Shown: in pieces, positions 20,475 to 30,382 of the stretch
Layout: every line of letters starts with the position of its first letter
Position numbering within the stretch: the stretch's first letter is position 1
Origin: an uncultured Roseiflexus sp.
GTDB taxonomy: Bacteria; Chloroflexota; Chloroflexia; Chloroflexales; Roseiflexaceae
DNA length: 64,000 nucleotides
Reading direction: 5' to 3'
NCBI GenBank assembly: GCA_937935075.1
Contig: CALGYB010000040.1
Span: forward strand, 1-64,000
Made by a program: the position numbers and the translations under genes
Notes under the pieces: generated by a model
Told to the model about the DNA's origin: nothing
Seen by the model: only the letters and a program-made list of their open reading frames with translations
Database searches by the model: none

Positions 20475-21398
20475 ATGGTCATTCTCTCCGCCTTTGTCGA
20501 GGTTCTGCTGCCTGTCATCGTTGTTGTGGCAAGCGGCTATGCGTTGCGGCGGCGCTTCGAACTCGATCTCCCCTCGCTCAATCGGCTGAGCATGTATGTG
20601 CTCGGTCCGGCGCTGATTTTTACTACGATTGTTCGCATCGATGTGACAGGCGGTGAGGCGCTACGCATCATTGCGGCTTCGGTGGCGGTCTGCCTGGGAA
20701 TAGGGGTCGTCGGACTGATCACCGGTGCGCTTTTGCGTCTGGAGCGCAGCAGTCTTGCGGCGCTGCTGCTCTGCGTTATGTTCATGAACTCGGGGAACTA
20801 CGGATTGCCGACAAGTCGCTTTGCTTTTGGCGAGGCCGGTTTTCAGCGGGCGTTGCTCTATTTCATCGCGCAGACCATCATGGCGCAGACGCTGGCGGTC
20901 CCGATCGCCAGCGCCGGGCAGAGCGATCTCAGGAGTGCGGTGCGTCAGATGCTGGCCATGCCGCAGATCTATGCTGTGGCGCTCGGATTGCTGGCTCGTT
21001 TTAGCGGGATCGATCTGCCGCATCGCAGTGACGCATGGGGGAGCGCCTTTCGGGGTGCGGCATTGATGGCTGATGCTGCGCTGCCATTACTTCTGCTGCT
21101 GTTGGGGATGCAGCTTGCAAACGGGACTCCTGTGGAGGATGTTCGCCTGACGGCGGTCGTGGCGACGCTACGTCTGGGTATTTCGCCGATTCTGGCGTAT
21201 GGCATTGCGCGGGCGCTGGCGCTGGATGATCTGGCGCTGCGCGTTGTGGTGTTGGAAGCCAGTATGCCTACTGCCGTCAATATGGTGCTCTATTCATTCG
21301 AGTTTAATGCGCGTCCACGCTTCGTCGCCGGCGTTGTGGCAGTGACGACGCTGCTAAGCCTGGCGACGCTGACGCTGTTGCTCACGGTCCTGCGGTAA
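20475..21398 (+). CDS. AEC-family (auxin efflux carrier-like) transporter
   Basis: 10-TM pattern; LCVMFMNSGNYGLPTSRFAFGEAGFQRALLYF; LEASMPTAVNMVLYSFEF. Confidence 0.88.
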   Translation: MVILSAFVEVLLPVIVVVASGYALRRRFELDLPSLNRLSMYVLGPALIFTTIVRIDVTGGEALRIIAASVAVCLGIGVVGLITGALLRLERSSLAALLLCVMFMNSGNYGLPTSRFAFGEAGFQRALLYFIAQTIMAQTLAVPIASAGQSDLRSAVRQMLAMPQIYAVALGLLARFSGIDLPHRSDAWGSAFRGAALMADAALPLLLLLLGMQLANGTPVEDVRLTAVVATLRLGISPILAYGIARALALDDLALRVVVLEASMPTAVNMVLYSFEFNARPRFVAGVVAVTTLLSLATLTLLLTVLR

Positions 21399-21430
21399 GC
21401 AGCCGAGAGACGTTGAATGTTGAACGTGGC

Positions 21431-21526
21431 GAGGCGAGAGGCGAGAGGCGAGAGGCGAGAGGCGAGAGGCGAGAGGCGAGAGGCGAGAGGCGAGAGGCGA
21501 GAGGCGAGAGGCGAGAGGCGAGAGGG
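21431..21526. repeat. 8-bp tandem repeat array 1 (GAGGCGAG)
   Basis: About 12 head-to-tail units between convergent genes, followed by TAACTCCTAACTCCTAACTCCTA. Confidence 0.97.
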
Positions 21527-21556
21527 TGCATGTTGTTAACTCCTAACTCCTAACTC

Positions 21557-23431
21557 CTACGCCCGCACCACCACATATCCAATCAGCAGAATCAACTGGA
21601 AGGCGACCGGGATTAATCCGCCACCAATCAGTTGCCCGCCGCGCCAGTCGTAGAGCGCACTCCACAACCCTGCCGCCAGCCAGAATGACCAGCCGATAGC
21701 GCCCAGCCAGAGGAGCGTCGCCAGCGGTTGTGCGCCGAGCAGCAGGACGCACAATGCCGCCAGCATGAGAAATAGACGCGGTTGCTGAACCGGCGGGTAG
21801 AGATAGAGCGGGCGCAAGCCTTCCTCGCTACCGCCACCCATCTCATCGAGGGCGATGGCGGCGAGCGACACCAGCGGCCACTCGAGTAGCGCCAGCAGGA
21901 GCATCACAACGATTGCCCCCGCCAGGCGTCCATCCGGGAGAATGTGCTGAACGAACGAACGGTCAGCGAACAGCATCAGCGCGGGGAATGCTGCCAGCCC
22001 GAGGGCAGGGGGCAAAACGCGCATGAACCGTTTAGCCGCAAATTGCTGCGTATCCAGATCGTTGCGCGCCTCTTCGACCAGACGGTTGACAGCGGCGCTC
22101 GATTGGACGCTCAACAACAGAAGATCCGAACGTGCATCGCTCTGGAAAGGGGTTGTCTGGGCATCGCCAGTGGCTTGATGATATCGCATGGCTTCGAGGA
22201 CAATGCGTTGCAGCAGTGCGTCGGCATCGCTAATCGCTGAGGTAATCAAAATGCCCGGCGCCAGGCTGCCATCGTACAGCATGCTGACAAACCGGGCATC
22301 CAGCGGCAATCCGCCGGCGACCTGGATCAGCACCATCTGGCTGGTTTCCGAAAACTCAGTAACTTTCATGACCCGCAGTTGCGACCAGGGGACGAGCAGC
22401 CGGCCACGCAGACGATGAACGATCAATCCTTCACTGCGTGCTTCTACTGCGGGCAACGCATGGTAAATGACCGATGCGACGCCCAACAGAAACACCAGAA
22501 CCATGTGCGCCTCGATCAGCAACCACCAGGGAGTGGGAAGCAATCGCAGATCGAGTTGATTGATGATCGGCAGCGAACGCAACGCGGGAAATGTGATCGC
22601 CAGGAACGTCAGAATGAGCGTCAGGTACCGCAGAATCGCCGCCCCCGCAATGAGCGCTGCAGTCCAGGTCAGGGTGATGCGGATATGACGAGGATAGCGC
22701 CCGATGACGACATCGCCGGGAACGCCTGCTGCGGCGGGTGGAGCGCCGCGTTGTGGTGCGCGTTGCGTAAAAAACGCGGATGGGCTGAGCAGAAGCCGGA
22801 AAAGTGGTGAACTGGCATCTTCCTGTAACTCAATGCGTCGGTCTTTCGCCATGGTGCGCGCCGCGCGATCCGCCTCGCTCAACAATGTCTTGACCAATTC
22901 ATCGAAGTCGCTGATCTGCGACGTGACCAGGAATGCCGGGCGAAATCCAAGACGATAGACGAAACTGTACCAGCGATGCCAGCCAGTGAGCCATCCGCCG
23001 TCAGTTTCGACCAGCAGCACATAGCGCTCACCCGCCTCGGTCACCTTGATCGCGCAAATATTTTCCCACGGCACCGGCAGCCAGTCGTTGACGAACGCCA
23101 CCAGTATGCCGCGGGCGCTGGTGCGCACAGTGGGCAGGCTATTTCGCAGGAACAGCGCAGCCGCCAGCGCCAGCGCCAGCCACGCCAGCGCGGGCGCCAG
23201 GTCCATCAGTCCCGCCGGCGGAGGCGTATTAGCGTCAGAGATAATCAGTACCAGGTCTGTAAGCCAGGGGAGTCGAGCGAAAAGCGCCGTATCGAGGTCA
23301 TAGATCGACCAGAGCAAGCGTAGCAGATCACGCCCCAGCAGCGCCAGCGCAAGCACGACGGTGATAGCCGACAGAATCTCAACTGTGATGGTGAAGTAGC
23401 GGGGGTAACGATGCACTTTTTCGACGTTCAC
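21557..23431 (-). CDS. Large membrane protein with internally duplicated TM + PH-like module
   Basis: RYPRYFTITVEIL...VPWENICAIKVTE and RYPRHIRITLTW...VPWSQLRVMKVTE repeat within one ORF; GTG start inferred. Confidence 0.7.
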   Translation of the reverse strand: MNVEKVHRYPRYFTITVEILSAITVVLALALLGRDLLRLLWSIYDLDTALFARLPWLTDLVLIISDANTPPPAGLMDLAPALAWLALALAAALFLRNSLPTVRTSARGILVAFVNDWLPVPWENICAIKVTEAGERYVLLVETDGGWLTGWHRWYSFVYRLGFRPAFLVTSQISDFDELVKTLLSEADRAARTMAKDRRIELQEDASSPLFRLLLSPSAFFTQRAPQRGAPPAAAGVPGDVVIGRYPRHIRITLTWTAALIAGAAILRYLTLILTFLAITFPALRSLPIINQLDLRLLPTPWWLLIEAHMVLVFLLGVASVIYHALPAVEARSEGLIVHRLRGRLLVPWSQLRVMKVTEFSETSQMVLIQVAGGLPLDARFVSMLYDGSLAPGILITSAISDADALLQRIVLEAMRYHQATGDAQTTPFQSDARSDLLLLSVQSSAAVNRLVEEARNDLDTQQFAAKRFMRVLPPALGLAAFPALMLFADRSFVQHILPDGRLAGAIVVMLLLALLEWPLVSLAAIALDEMGGGSEEGLRPLYLYPPVQQPRLFLMLAALCVLLLGAQPLATLLWLGAIGWSFWLAAGLWSALYDWRGGQLIGGGLIPVAFQLILLIGYVVVRA

Positions 23432-23667
23432 GCGTCCGTCTCCGCAGCAGGCAATTGGTCTGCGCCATCCATGAGCGTGCGCACACGCAGCGCCGCATGA
23501 TCCAGCAAGCGTTGACACGCTGCAGCAGCAGCCACGCCTTCTTCATACAGCGCCAGCGCCTTTGCCAGCGGCAGATCGCCGGATTCGAGCTGCTCGACGA
23601 TCTGTTGGAGACGTGCGTACAGTGTTTCGTACTCTTCAGCAGGAACGGGTTCGTTGGTTAACGTCAT
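23428..23667 (-). CDS. xseB: Exodeoxyribonuclease VII small subunit
   Basis: YETLYARLQQIVEQLESGDLPLAKALALYEEGVAAAAACQRLLDHA. Confidence 0.9.
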   Translation of the reverse strand: MTLTNEPVPAEEYETLYARLQQIVEQLESGDLPLAKALALYEEGVAAAAACQRLLDHAALRVRTLMDGADQLPAAETDA

Positions 23668-23854
23668 AGGCGCACCTGTTCTGTCCTTCGCAATGCTGCA
23701 TCTCTGCAACAGCCCGTCGGGCGTCTCCCAGCATGATGTACCGCCACAGAATATAAACGTGAGATGAAACCGAGATTAGATGTCGAGGACGGCTGGAATC
23801 GCGTCATCATTGGTATCGCAATAACGGAAGATGCATGGGGATAGGAGAGCCTCG

Positions 23855-25039
23855 CTACGGTTCCACGCGGGCGTGAAAACGGCCCCGCCGCACCACGATC
23901 TCGACGCGGTCATCCGGTGCGAGCCGGTTCGCATCCGTAATCAGCGCCCCATCTGGCGACTGAACGATGGCATAGCCGCGTTCGAGCGTCGCCCGTGGGC
24001 TGAGCGCTTCAAGGCGACCGCGTGTCCCGTTGAGATGGGCGCGTGCCAGGCTCAGACGGCGCTCCAGCATTGAAGCGGCGCGACGCATAAGTTCATCAAT
24101 GCGCTGACGATCGCGTCGAATACGACTCTCTGGCGACCGCAGATCCAGGCGCAGTTTCAGGTGAGCAGTCGCCTCACGGGCGCCTGTCAGATGTTGGAGC
24201 ATCGCAGCGCTCAACCGATTGCGCATCTGAGCAATATCGTCGAGTAATTCGACCATGTCGGGCGACACCAGTTCGGCAGCGGCGGATGGAGTGGGGGCGC
24301 GCACATCGGCGACAAAGTCGATAATCGTCGTATCGGTCTCGTGTCCTACCCCGCTCACGACCGGGACCGGGCTGGCGAACACAGCGCGCGCCACCTGTTC
24401 ATCGTTGAACGTCCAGAGGTCTTCAGCAGCGCCGCCGCCGCGCGCCACGATGATGACGTCCACACCAGTGTCGTAGAGCGCGTACAACGCATCGATGATA
24501 GTATCGGCGGCGCCTGCGCCCTGAACGCGGCACGGTGCAAAGACGACTTCGGCAAGCGGGTAACGGCGACGCAGAATGTTGAGCATATCCTGGAGCGCCG
24601 CGCCGGTTGGCGATGTCACAATGCCGATGCGGTGCGGCAGAAGCGGCAGAGGGCGTTTCCGCGACGGATCGAACAGCCCATCGGCGGCAAGGCGCTCCTT
24701 CAGGCGCTCGAATTGCGCCTGCAGCAGCCCGATGCCGGCGGGTCGCAGCATATCGACATAGAGTTGAACCTGACCGCGCACCTCGTAGAACGCCACCCGC
24801 CCATGAGCCAGCACTGCCTCGCCATTGACCGGCAGCGTCGCCAGACGTGAGGCGGTCGACTTCCACATCACCGCGCCGATCTGAGCCTCACCTTCTTTCA
24901 GCGTAAAGTAGCAGTGACCGGAGAAGTGACGACTGAAACTCGAAATCTCCCCTTCAACCCATATGTCGCGGAGCAGATCGTCGGCATCGAGCAGGTCGTG
25001 CAGATATGTGTTGAGTTGGGAAACGGTCAGCAACTGCAT
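23855..25039 (-). CDS. xseA: Exodeoxyribonuclease VII large subunit
   Basis: LTVSQLNTYLHDLLDADDLLRDIWVEGEISSFSRHFSGHCYFTLKE; RGGGAAEDLWTFNDEQVARAV; SGVGHETDTTIIDFVAD. Confidence 0.97.
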   Translation of the reverse strand: MQLLTVSQLNTYLHDLLDADDLLRDIWVEGEISSFSRHFSGHCYFTLKEGEAQIGAVMWKSTASRLATLPVNGEAVLAHGRVAFYEVRGQVQLYVDMLRPAGIGLLQAQFERLKERLAADGLFDPSRKRPLPLLPHRIGIVTSPTGAALQDMLNILRRRYPLAEVVFAPCRVQGAGAADTIIDALYALYDTGVDVIIVARGGGAAEDLWTFNDEQVARAVFASPVPVVSGVGHETDTTIIDFVADVRAPTPSAAAELVSPDMVELLDDIAQMRNRLSAAMLQHLTGAREATAHLKLRLDLRSPESRIRRDRQRIDELMRRAASMLERRLSLARAHLNGTRGRLEALSPRATLERGYAIVQSPDGALITDANRLAPDDRVEIVVRRGRFHARVEP

Positions 25040-25089
25040 AGAAATGGATCGTCACTTCTCTAAGCGCCCCTTGAGCAATGGCGTTGCCA

Positions 25090-25686
25090 TTACGACAGTG
25101 GTTCGATAACCATTAACGGCTGCCCATACTCCACCGGTTGCGCATTCTGAACCAGAATCTTTGCAACCCGACCGGCGAATTCGCTTTCGATCTCATTCAT
25201 CATCTTCATCGCCTCGATAATGCCGACGCGATCACCAACGTGAATAATGTCGCCTTCCTGGACATACGGCGGATCTTTCGGGGACGGGGCGGCATAGAAT
25301 GTTCCCACCATCGGTGCGGCGATGATGTTGCCCGGCGGCAGTGCGTCCGGTTCCGGAGCAGGCGTGACCGGCGGCGGCGTCTGAACCGGCGCCTGCACGA
25401 CTCCAATCGGCGGTGCTGATGGTTGCACGTTGGCGGCAATCGATGGCGTGACGAACATCGGCGCCGGTGAATGGTGATGGAGCGTCGGTCCCCGTTTGAC
25501 GTGCAGCCGTGTCGTTCCACGCTCGATCGAGATTTCACTGACGTCGGTTTCACTGATGATCCGCAACAATTCACGCACGGCGCTCAGACCGAACTCCTCC
25601 TCTATCGATATGGTAAGATCGCGCTCGCCTTCGTTCATAGTGCTTCTCACTTCCTGCTGCGCTGCTGCATATGAGAGACTTTTCAC
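25090..25686 (-). CDS. accB: Acetyl-CoA carboxylase biotin carboxyl carrier protein
   Basis: GTFYAAPSPKDPPYVQEGDIIHVGDRVGIIEAMKMMNEIESEFAGRV; start is either GTG 25686 or ATG 25638. Confidence 0.92.
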   Translation of the reverse strand: MKSLSYAAAQQEVRSTMNEGERDLTISIEEEFGLSAVRELLRIISETDVSEISIERGTTRLHVKRGPTLHHHSPAPMFVTPSIAANVQPSAPPIGVVQAPVQTPPPVTPAPEPDALPPGNIIAAPMVGTFYAAPSPKDPPYVQEGDIIHVGDRVGIIEAMKMMNEIESEFAGRVAKILVQNAQPVEYGQPLMVIEPLS

Positions 25687-25870
25687 AACGCAATTATAAC
25701 ACGGAGCAGGAATGTTCCGGGAACGGCGTGACGCAGCGTATCACTGCTCCGGGTTCTGCGGTACACTAATGACAAGGAGAGGTTGAAGATGGGAAGGGTA
25801 CAGGCGCGATCATTACCCCTACCTCCTCAACCCCTAACCCTTAACCCATGACTCTAAGAGAGGGAGATCG

Positions 25871-26437
25871 ATGAGAGTCGACCGGTATCTTACGTCGCTG
25901 GCTACCACGCTTGCGGCGATACCCCGTGAACCGCTGCGCGCGATTGAAGAAGCATTGTGGCAAACCTACCTGCGCGACGGAACGATCATCATTTGCGGGA
26001 ATGGCGGCAGCGCTGCCAATGCGTCGCATTTTGCGTGCGATCTGGCAAAATGGACGATCAGCGACGGCCGTCGCCGCTTGCGTGCGCTGGCGTTGACCGA
26101 TAATGTACCGGTAATGACGGCCTGGTCGAACGATACTGCGTATGAGCGCGTCTTCCTCGAGCAGGTCATGTCGTTGTACCGCCCTGGTGACACGCTGGTG
26201 GCGATTTCGGGAAGCGGCAACTCGCCGAATGTGCTGCGCGCCGTTGAGTGGATGGCGGCGCAGGATGCCATGACGATTGGGTTGACCGGTTTTGGCGGCG
26301 GCAAACTGGCCGGTCTGGCGCGCATCGCGGTCGTGGTTCCCAGCCATTGCATGCCTGAAGTTGAAGATGCCCACAGCGCCATCTGCCATAGCCTGGCGGT
26401 TGCGCTTGGTGAGCGGATCAGCGCCGAACTCGTATGA
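25871..26437 (+). CDS. SIS-domain phosphosugar isomerase (GmhA-like)
   Basis: [49 protein letters not shown]. Confidence 0.88.
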   Translation: MRVDRYLTSLATTLAAIPREPLRAIEEALWQTYLRDGTIIICGNGGSAANASHFACDLAKWTISDGRRRLRALALTDNVPVMTAWSNDTAYERVFLEQVMSLYRPGDTLVAISGSGNSPNVLRAVEWMAAQDAMTIGLTGFGGGKLAGLARIAVVVPSHCMPEVEDAHSAICHSLAVALGERISAELV

Positions 26438-27372
26438 CACTTGTGCTTGGGCTTGATTTTGGCGGCACGAAACTGGCTGCCGGTCTCGTCGATCGGGCGC
26501 ATGGCGCACTGCTGACGCGCCGCGCGCTGCCGACGCCGGTGGCTGGCGGGGCGCTCGCCAGCCTGGACGCGATGCTGGCGATGGCGCGTGAGTTGCTCGA
26601 TGGGGCGCCTTCGCCGGTGCATGGCGTCGGCATCAGTTTTGGCGGACCGGTGGCTGCCGATGGGCGCACCGTGCGTCTCTCGATGCATGTCGCCGGATGG
26701 GAAAACTTCCCGTTGGCGGCGCGCGTCGAGGATGCGCTGGGATTGCCTGCCATCGTCGCAAATGACGGCGATGCCGCAGCGCTGGCAGAGTTTCACTTCG
26801 GCGCAGGGAGAGGCGTGCAGCATCTCCTCTATCTGACGGTGAGCACCGGCATCGGTGGCGGTCTTATCATCGGCGGGCGGTTGTATCGTGGTGAGCGCGC
26901 CTGGGCAGGCGAAGCAGGGCATCAGGTGCTGAAACCGGATGGACCTCCCTGCCCATGTGGGCGCAACGGGTGCCTGGAAGCGCTGGCATCGGGGTTGTCG
27001 ATTGCGCGCGAGGCGCGAATGCGACTGCGTGGTCCCGAAGGTGCAACCAGCGCGCTGTCCGCCATTCCCCCCGATACGTTGACGGCGCAACACGTGGCGG
27101 AAGCCGCTGCCGCCGGCGATGCGCTGGCGCGCGCGGTGTGGAACGAAGCGATGGGATGGCTGGGGATCGGCATCGCCTCAGCCGCCAATCTGCTCAACCC
27201 CGGACGGGTGGTGCTCGGCGGCGGGCTAACCCGCGCCGGCGCCCTGTTGTTCGAGCCGGTGCGCCATGTGGTAGCGCGCCGCGTTATGGATCCAGAATTG
27301 ATGGTAGTTCCCGCCGCGCTCGGCGATAATGTCGGCATTCTGGGGGGAGCGGCGCTGCTGCACAAATCTTGA
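26434..27372 (+). CDS. ROK-family sugar kinase
   Basis: LGLDFGGTKLAAGLVD; CPCGRNGCLEALASG; start overlaps stop of SIS gene. Confidence 0.92.
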   Translation: MTLVLGLDFGGTKLAAGLVDRAHGALLTRRALPTPVAGGALASLDAMLAMARELLDGAPSPVHGVGISFGGPVAADGRTVRLSMHVAGWENFPLAARVEDALGLPAIVANDGDAAALAEFHFGAGRGVQHLLYLTVSTGIGGGLIIGGRLYRGERAWAGEAGHQVLKPDGPPCPCGRNGCLEALASGLSIAREARMRLRGPEGATSALSAIPPDTLTAQHVAEAAAAGDALARAVWNEAMGWLGIGIASAANLLNPGRVVLGGGLTRAGALLFEPVRHVVARRVMDPELMVVPAALGDNVGILGGAALLHKS

Positions 27373-27397
27373 CAGCCCCCAACGCGGGTGCTAGAAT
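27369..27397 (+). promoter_or_regulatory. sigma70-type promoter of tRNA-Arg
   Basis: TTGACA (27369-27374) - N17 - TAGAAT (27392-27397), 12 nt before tRNA 5' end. Confidence 0.8.
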
Positions 27398-27409
27398 GCC
27401 AGTAGATAC

Positions 27410-27486
27410 GGCCCCGTAGCTCAATTGGATAGAGCGGCAGCCTCCGGAGCTGCAGGCTACTGGTTCGAGCCCAGTCGGGGTCACCA
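27410..27486 (+). tRNA. tRNA-Arg (anticodon CCG), CCA encoded
   Basis: GGCCCCG acceptor pairs CGGGGTC; D arm GCTC..GAGC; anticodon arm GCAGC-CTCCGGA-GCTGC; T arm ACTGG-TTCGAGC-CCAGT; CCA end. Confidence 0.95.
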
Positions 27487-27495
27487 ATCGAAGAA

Positions 27496-27525
27496 GGGGT
27501 TGCACCGAAGTGTGCAACCCCTTTT
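27496..27525 (+). terminator. Rho-independent terminator after tRNA-Arg
   Basis: GGGGTTGCAC-CGAAGT-GTGCAACCCC then TTTT. Confidence 0.85.
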
Positions 27526-27768
27526 CGGTGATATGCGGTTTTAACCCTTGCTTACGAGCCGTCGCGCACATTCTGATGCGCGATTCGATCTGGTCGGCGA
27601 ACGGTATTCCAAAAGCTGAACGTCCGAACATTCGCACAGTCGCAGTGCAGCCTTATAGAGCGATCACCCAAAACCCGGACGCTCAAGGACGTGGAGCGGC
27701 TGACGTTGGCTTCGACCGCCGCTGGAGCGCGGGCGCGATCCAATCACCGCCACGCTCAAAGACGTGGA

Positions 27769-27811
27769 GCGGCTGACGTTGGCTTCGACAGGCTCAGCCA
27801 ACGTCAGCCGC
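27769..27811. repeat. 16-bp perfect inverted repeat
   Basis: GCGGCTGACGTTGGCT ... AGCCAACGTCAGCCGC with 11-nt loop; left arm also occurs upstream near 27697. Confidence 0.85.
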
Positions 27812-27937
27812 AAGACGGTCAACACGGGCAAGTATTGTGCAACACCCGGTTGATCGCTCTATTAGGGTATGCGAGGGGTGCTGACATTTCAAGATGATAG
27901 GGGAAAAGCCAAGCCCTATACGGAGGTCGTGACGCTT

Positions 27938-28288
27938 ATGTCAATGAAATATAGTTGCACTGCGATCTGGAGATCCGAGGACAACGCCTATATTGCGACG
28001 TGTCCCGAATTTTCGGGCGTTTCAGCATTCGGTGACACGGCTGAAGTCACTGTGGCTGAATTGCAGAACGTCCTCGAGGCGACGATTGAAACGTATCGGC
28101 AAGAGGGAGGGACCCTTCCTGCACCACGGCGCCTTCCGTCGCATAGCGGCACGTTACTCGTGCGGATGCCGCGATCACTGCATTACGCGATTGCGATGCG
28201 CGCTGAGAAGGAAGGGGTTTCGCTCACTACGCTGATCGTTGCGCTCCCCGCTGAGGCGCTTGCCCGCCGACAATCGACGATGCAATGA
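27938..28288 (+). CDS. HicB-like antitoxin/partner protein without adjacent HicA
   Basis: AIWRSEDNAYIATCPEFSGVSAFGDTAEVTVAELQNVLEATIETYRQEG; C-terminal GTLLVRMPRSLHYAIAMRAEKEGVSLTTLI; SD ACGGAGG. Confidence 0.75.
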   Translation: MSMKYSCTAIWRSEDNAYIATCPEFSGVSAFGDTAEVTVAELQNVLEATIETYRQEGGTLPAPRRLPSHSGTLLVRMPRSLHYAIAMRAEKEGVSLTTLIVALPAEALARRQSTMQ

Positions 28289-28294
28289 TACGGC

Positions 28295-30322
28295 TTACGC
28301 GCCTGGCTTGACGTTGATCGCTCTATCGCTCCCCCGCCGTTCGAGCGCCACGATCAGGATCGCCACATCCGCCGGGTTGATCCCTGCCAGCCGCGCAGCC
28401 TGCCCGACCGTCGCCGGACGAAAGCGCTGTAGCGTTTGGCGCGCTTCGTTGCGCAACCCGCGTAATGCCGCAAAGTCGAAATCAGGCGGAATGCGGCGCG
28501 ACTCCATGCGGCGCAGACGTTCGACTTCGCGCTGCTGCTTTTGCAGGTATCCGCCATACTTCGCTTCGATCTCCACCTGTTCTGCGATGTCGGCATCGCA
28601 CGCCGGCAGATCGAGCGCCTGCCGGAGTTGTTCGTAGCGCACCTCGGGACGGCGCAGCACATCTTCGGCGCTCATTTCGCTGCTGAGCGGGGCAATTCCG
28701 GCTTCGCTCAAACAGGCATTGGTTGCGGCTGAGGGGAACAAACGCCGACCGCGCAGCAAGCGCAACAATCGCTCACTCTCCTCGCGCTTGCGCTCGACCG
28801 CCTCAACGCGCTCATGGTCAACCAGTCCCAGATCGCCCGCCAGCCGCGTCAGCCGCAGGTCGGCATTGTCGCTGCGCAGCAAGAGACGGTGCTCGGCGCG
28901 TGACGTGAACATGCGGTACGGTTCACGGATCTCTTTGGTGATCAGGTCATCGATCAGCACACCGATGTAGGCTTCATCGCGGCGCAGAATCACCGGCGGT
29001 TTTCTCTGGATGAAGCGTGCCGCATTGATGCCTGCCATCAACCCCTGCGCGGCGGCTTCTTCGTAGCCGGTCGTGCCATTGATCTGGCCCGCGAAGAACA
29101 ATCCGGATGCGCGGCGCGACGACATATCGGCGGCGATCTCACCGGTTGCGAGTGCGTCGTATTCAATGGCATACCCGGCGCGCATCAACTCGACACGGCG
29201 CAGCGCCGGAATGCTGCGCAGCATCGCCCACTGCACATCTTCTGGCAGCGATGTATTGCATCCCTGCACATAGACCTCGTGCGTCGACCAGCCTTCGGGT
29301 TCGAGAAATAAACCGTGGCGCTCCTTATCAGCAAAGCGCACGATCTTGTCCTCGATCGAGGGGCAGTAGCGCGGACCCACGCCTTCGATGACGCCGCTGA
29401 ATAGCGGTGCGCGATCCAGGTTGCGCCGCACAATCTCGTGAAACTCCCGCGTGGTATGCACCAGGTAGCAGGGGAGTTGTGGTCGCCAGGCATCGAGGAG
29501 CGGTTCCGGGTAGGCGCGGGCGGGCATGCCGGTAAATGCCGGTTCAGGAGGCGTTTCACCCAGCGTGTGATAATAATGCCCGAAGAAGCGTGGTGTCGGA
29601 CTGCCGTGCTGCACACTGGTCTGCGAAAAGTCGATGGTGCGCGCGTCGATGCGCGGCGGTGTGCCGGTTTTGAGGCGCACCAGCGGGAAGCCAAGCGCCG
29701 CAAGGTCTTCACCGAGCGCCGTAGCCGGCGCTTCACCAGCCCGCCCCGCAGCCCAGATCGCATCGCCGGTAATGGCCCGGCCACGCAGGAAGGTGCCGGT
29801 CGTCAGCACGAGCGCCCTGCTCTGGTACACTCTGCGGGTGTGGGTGACAACTGCGTAATGACCGGGTTGCACTCCTGCCAGATCGCCGGTCGGTGTGCCG
29901 CTGCCGTTGCGGTCGAGCGGTTGTGGGAGAACAATACGCTCGATCATCGCCTGCCGGAGATCGAGGTTCGGCGTTGTTTCGAGCGTTTCTTTCATCACCT
30001 TGGCGTAGAGACGCTTATCCGCCTGCGCGCGCGGCGCCTGCACCGCCGGACCTTTACTCTCGTTGAGCAGGCGTATCTGGATAAACGTGCGGTCGGTCAC
30101 CCGCCCCATCAAACCGCCAAGGGCGTCGATTTCACGCACCAGGTGTCCTTTCGCCGGCCCGCCGATCGACGGATTGCACGACATGTGCGCTAGTTTGTCG
30201 AGGTCAATGGTCAGCAGCAACGTGCGGCATCCCATGCGTGCGGCGGCGTGCGCTGCTTCGCATCCGGCGTGGCCGGCGCCAACGACAATCACATCATAGG
30301 GGTCAGGATGGATGCTATACAT
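28295..30322 (-). CDS. mnmG: tRNA uridine 5-carboxymethylaminomethyl modification enzyme MnmG
   Basis: YDVIVVGAGHAGCEAAHAAARMG; CNPSIGGPAKGHLVREIDALGG; TSRAEHRLLLRSDNADLRLT. Confidence 0.98.
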   Translation of the reverse strand: MYSIHPDPYDVIVVGAGHAGCEAAHAAARMGCRTLLLTIDLDKLAHMSCNPSIGGPAKGHLVREIDALGGLMGRVTDRTFIQIRLLNESKGPAVQAPRAQADKRLYAKVMKETLETTPNLDLRQAMIERIVLPQPLDRNGSGTPTGDLAGVQPGHYAVVTHTRRVYQSRALVLTTGTFLRGRAITGDAIWAAGRAGEAPATALGEDLAALGFPLVRLKTGTPPRIDARTIDFSQTSVQHGSPTPRFFGHYYHTLGETPPEPAFTGMPARAYPEPLLDAWRPQLPCYLVHTTREFHEIVRRNLDRAPLFSGVIEGVGPRYCPSIEDKIVRFADKERHGLFLEPEGWSTHEVYVQGCNTSLPEDVQWAMLRSIPALRRVELMRAGYAIEYDALATGEIAADMSSRRASGLFFAGQINGTTGYEEAAAQGLMAGINAARFIQRKPPVILRRDEAYIGVLIDDLITKEIREPYRMFTSRAEHRLLLRSDNADLRLTRLAGDLGLVDHERVEAVERKREESERLLRLLRGRRLFPSAATNACLSEAGIAPLSSEMSAEDVLRRPEVRYEQLRQALDLPACDADIAEQVEIEAKYGGYLQKQQREVERLRRMESRRIPPDFDFAALRGLRNEARQTLQRFRPATVGQAARLAGINPADVAILIVALERRGSDRAINVKPGA

Positions 30323-30382
30323 AATTCCATTATACATGTTTTGATGGAGCATATCAGGACGATATGCTACAATGAATGCGTC

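Noticed and set aside
21431-21526. CRISPR array
   Set aside because: 8-bp perfect tandem units without spacers; same for 33952-34043 and 58731-58822.
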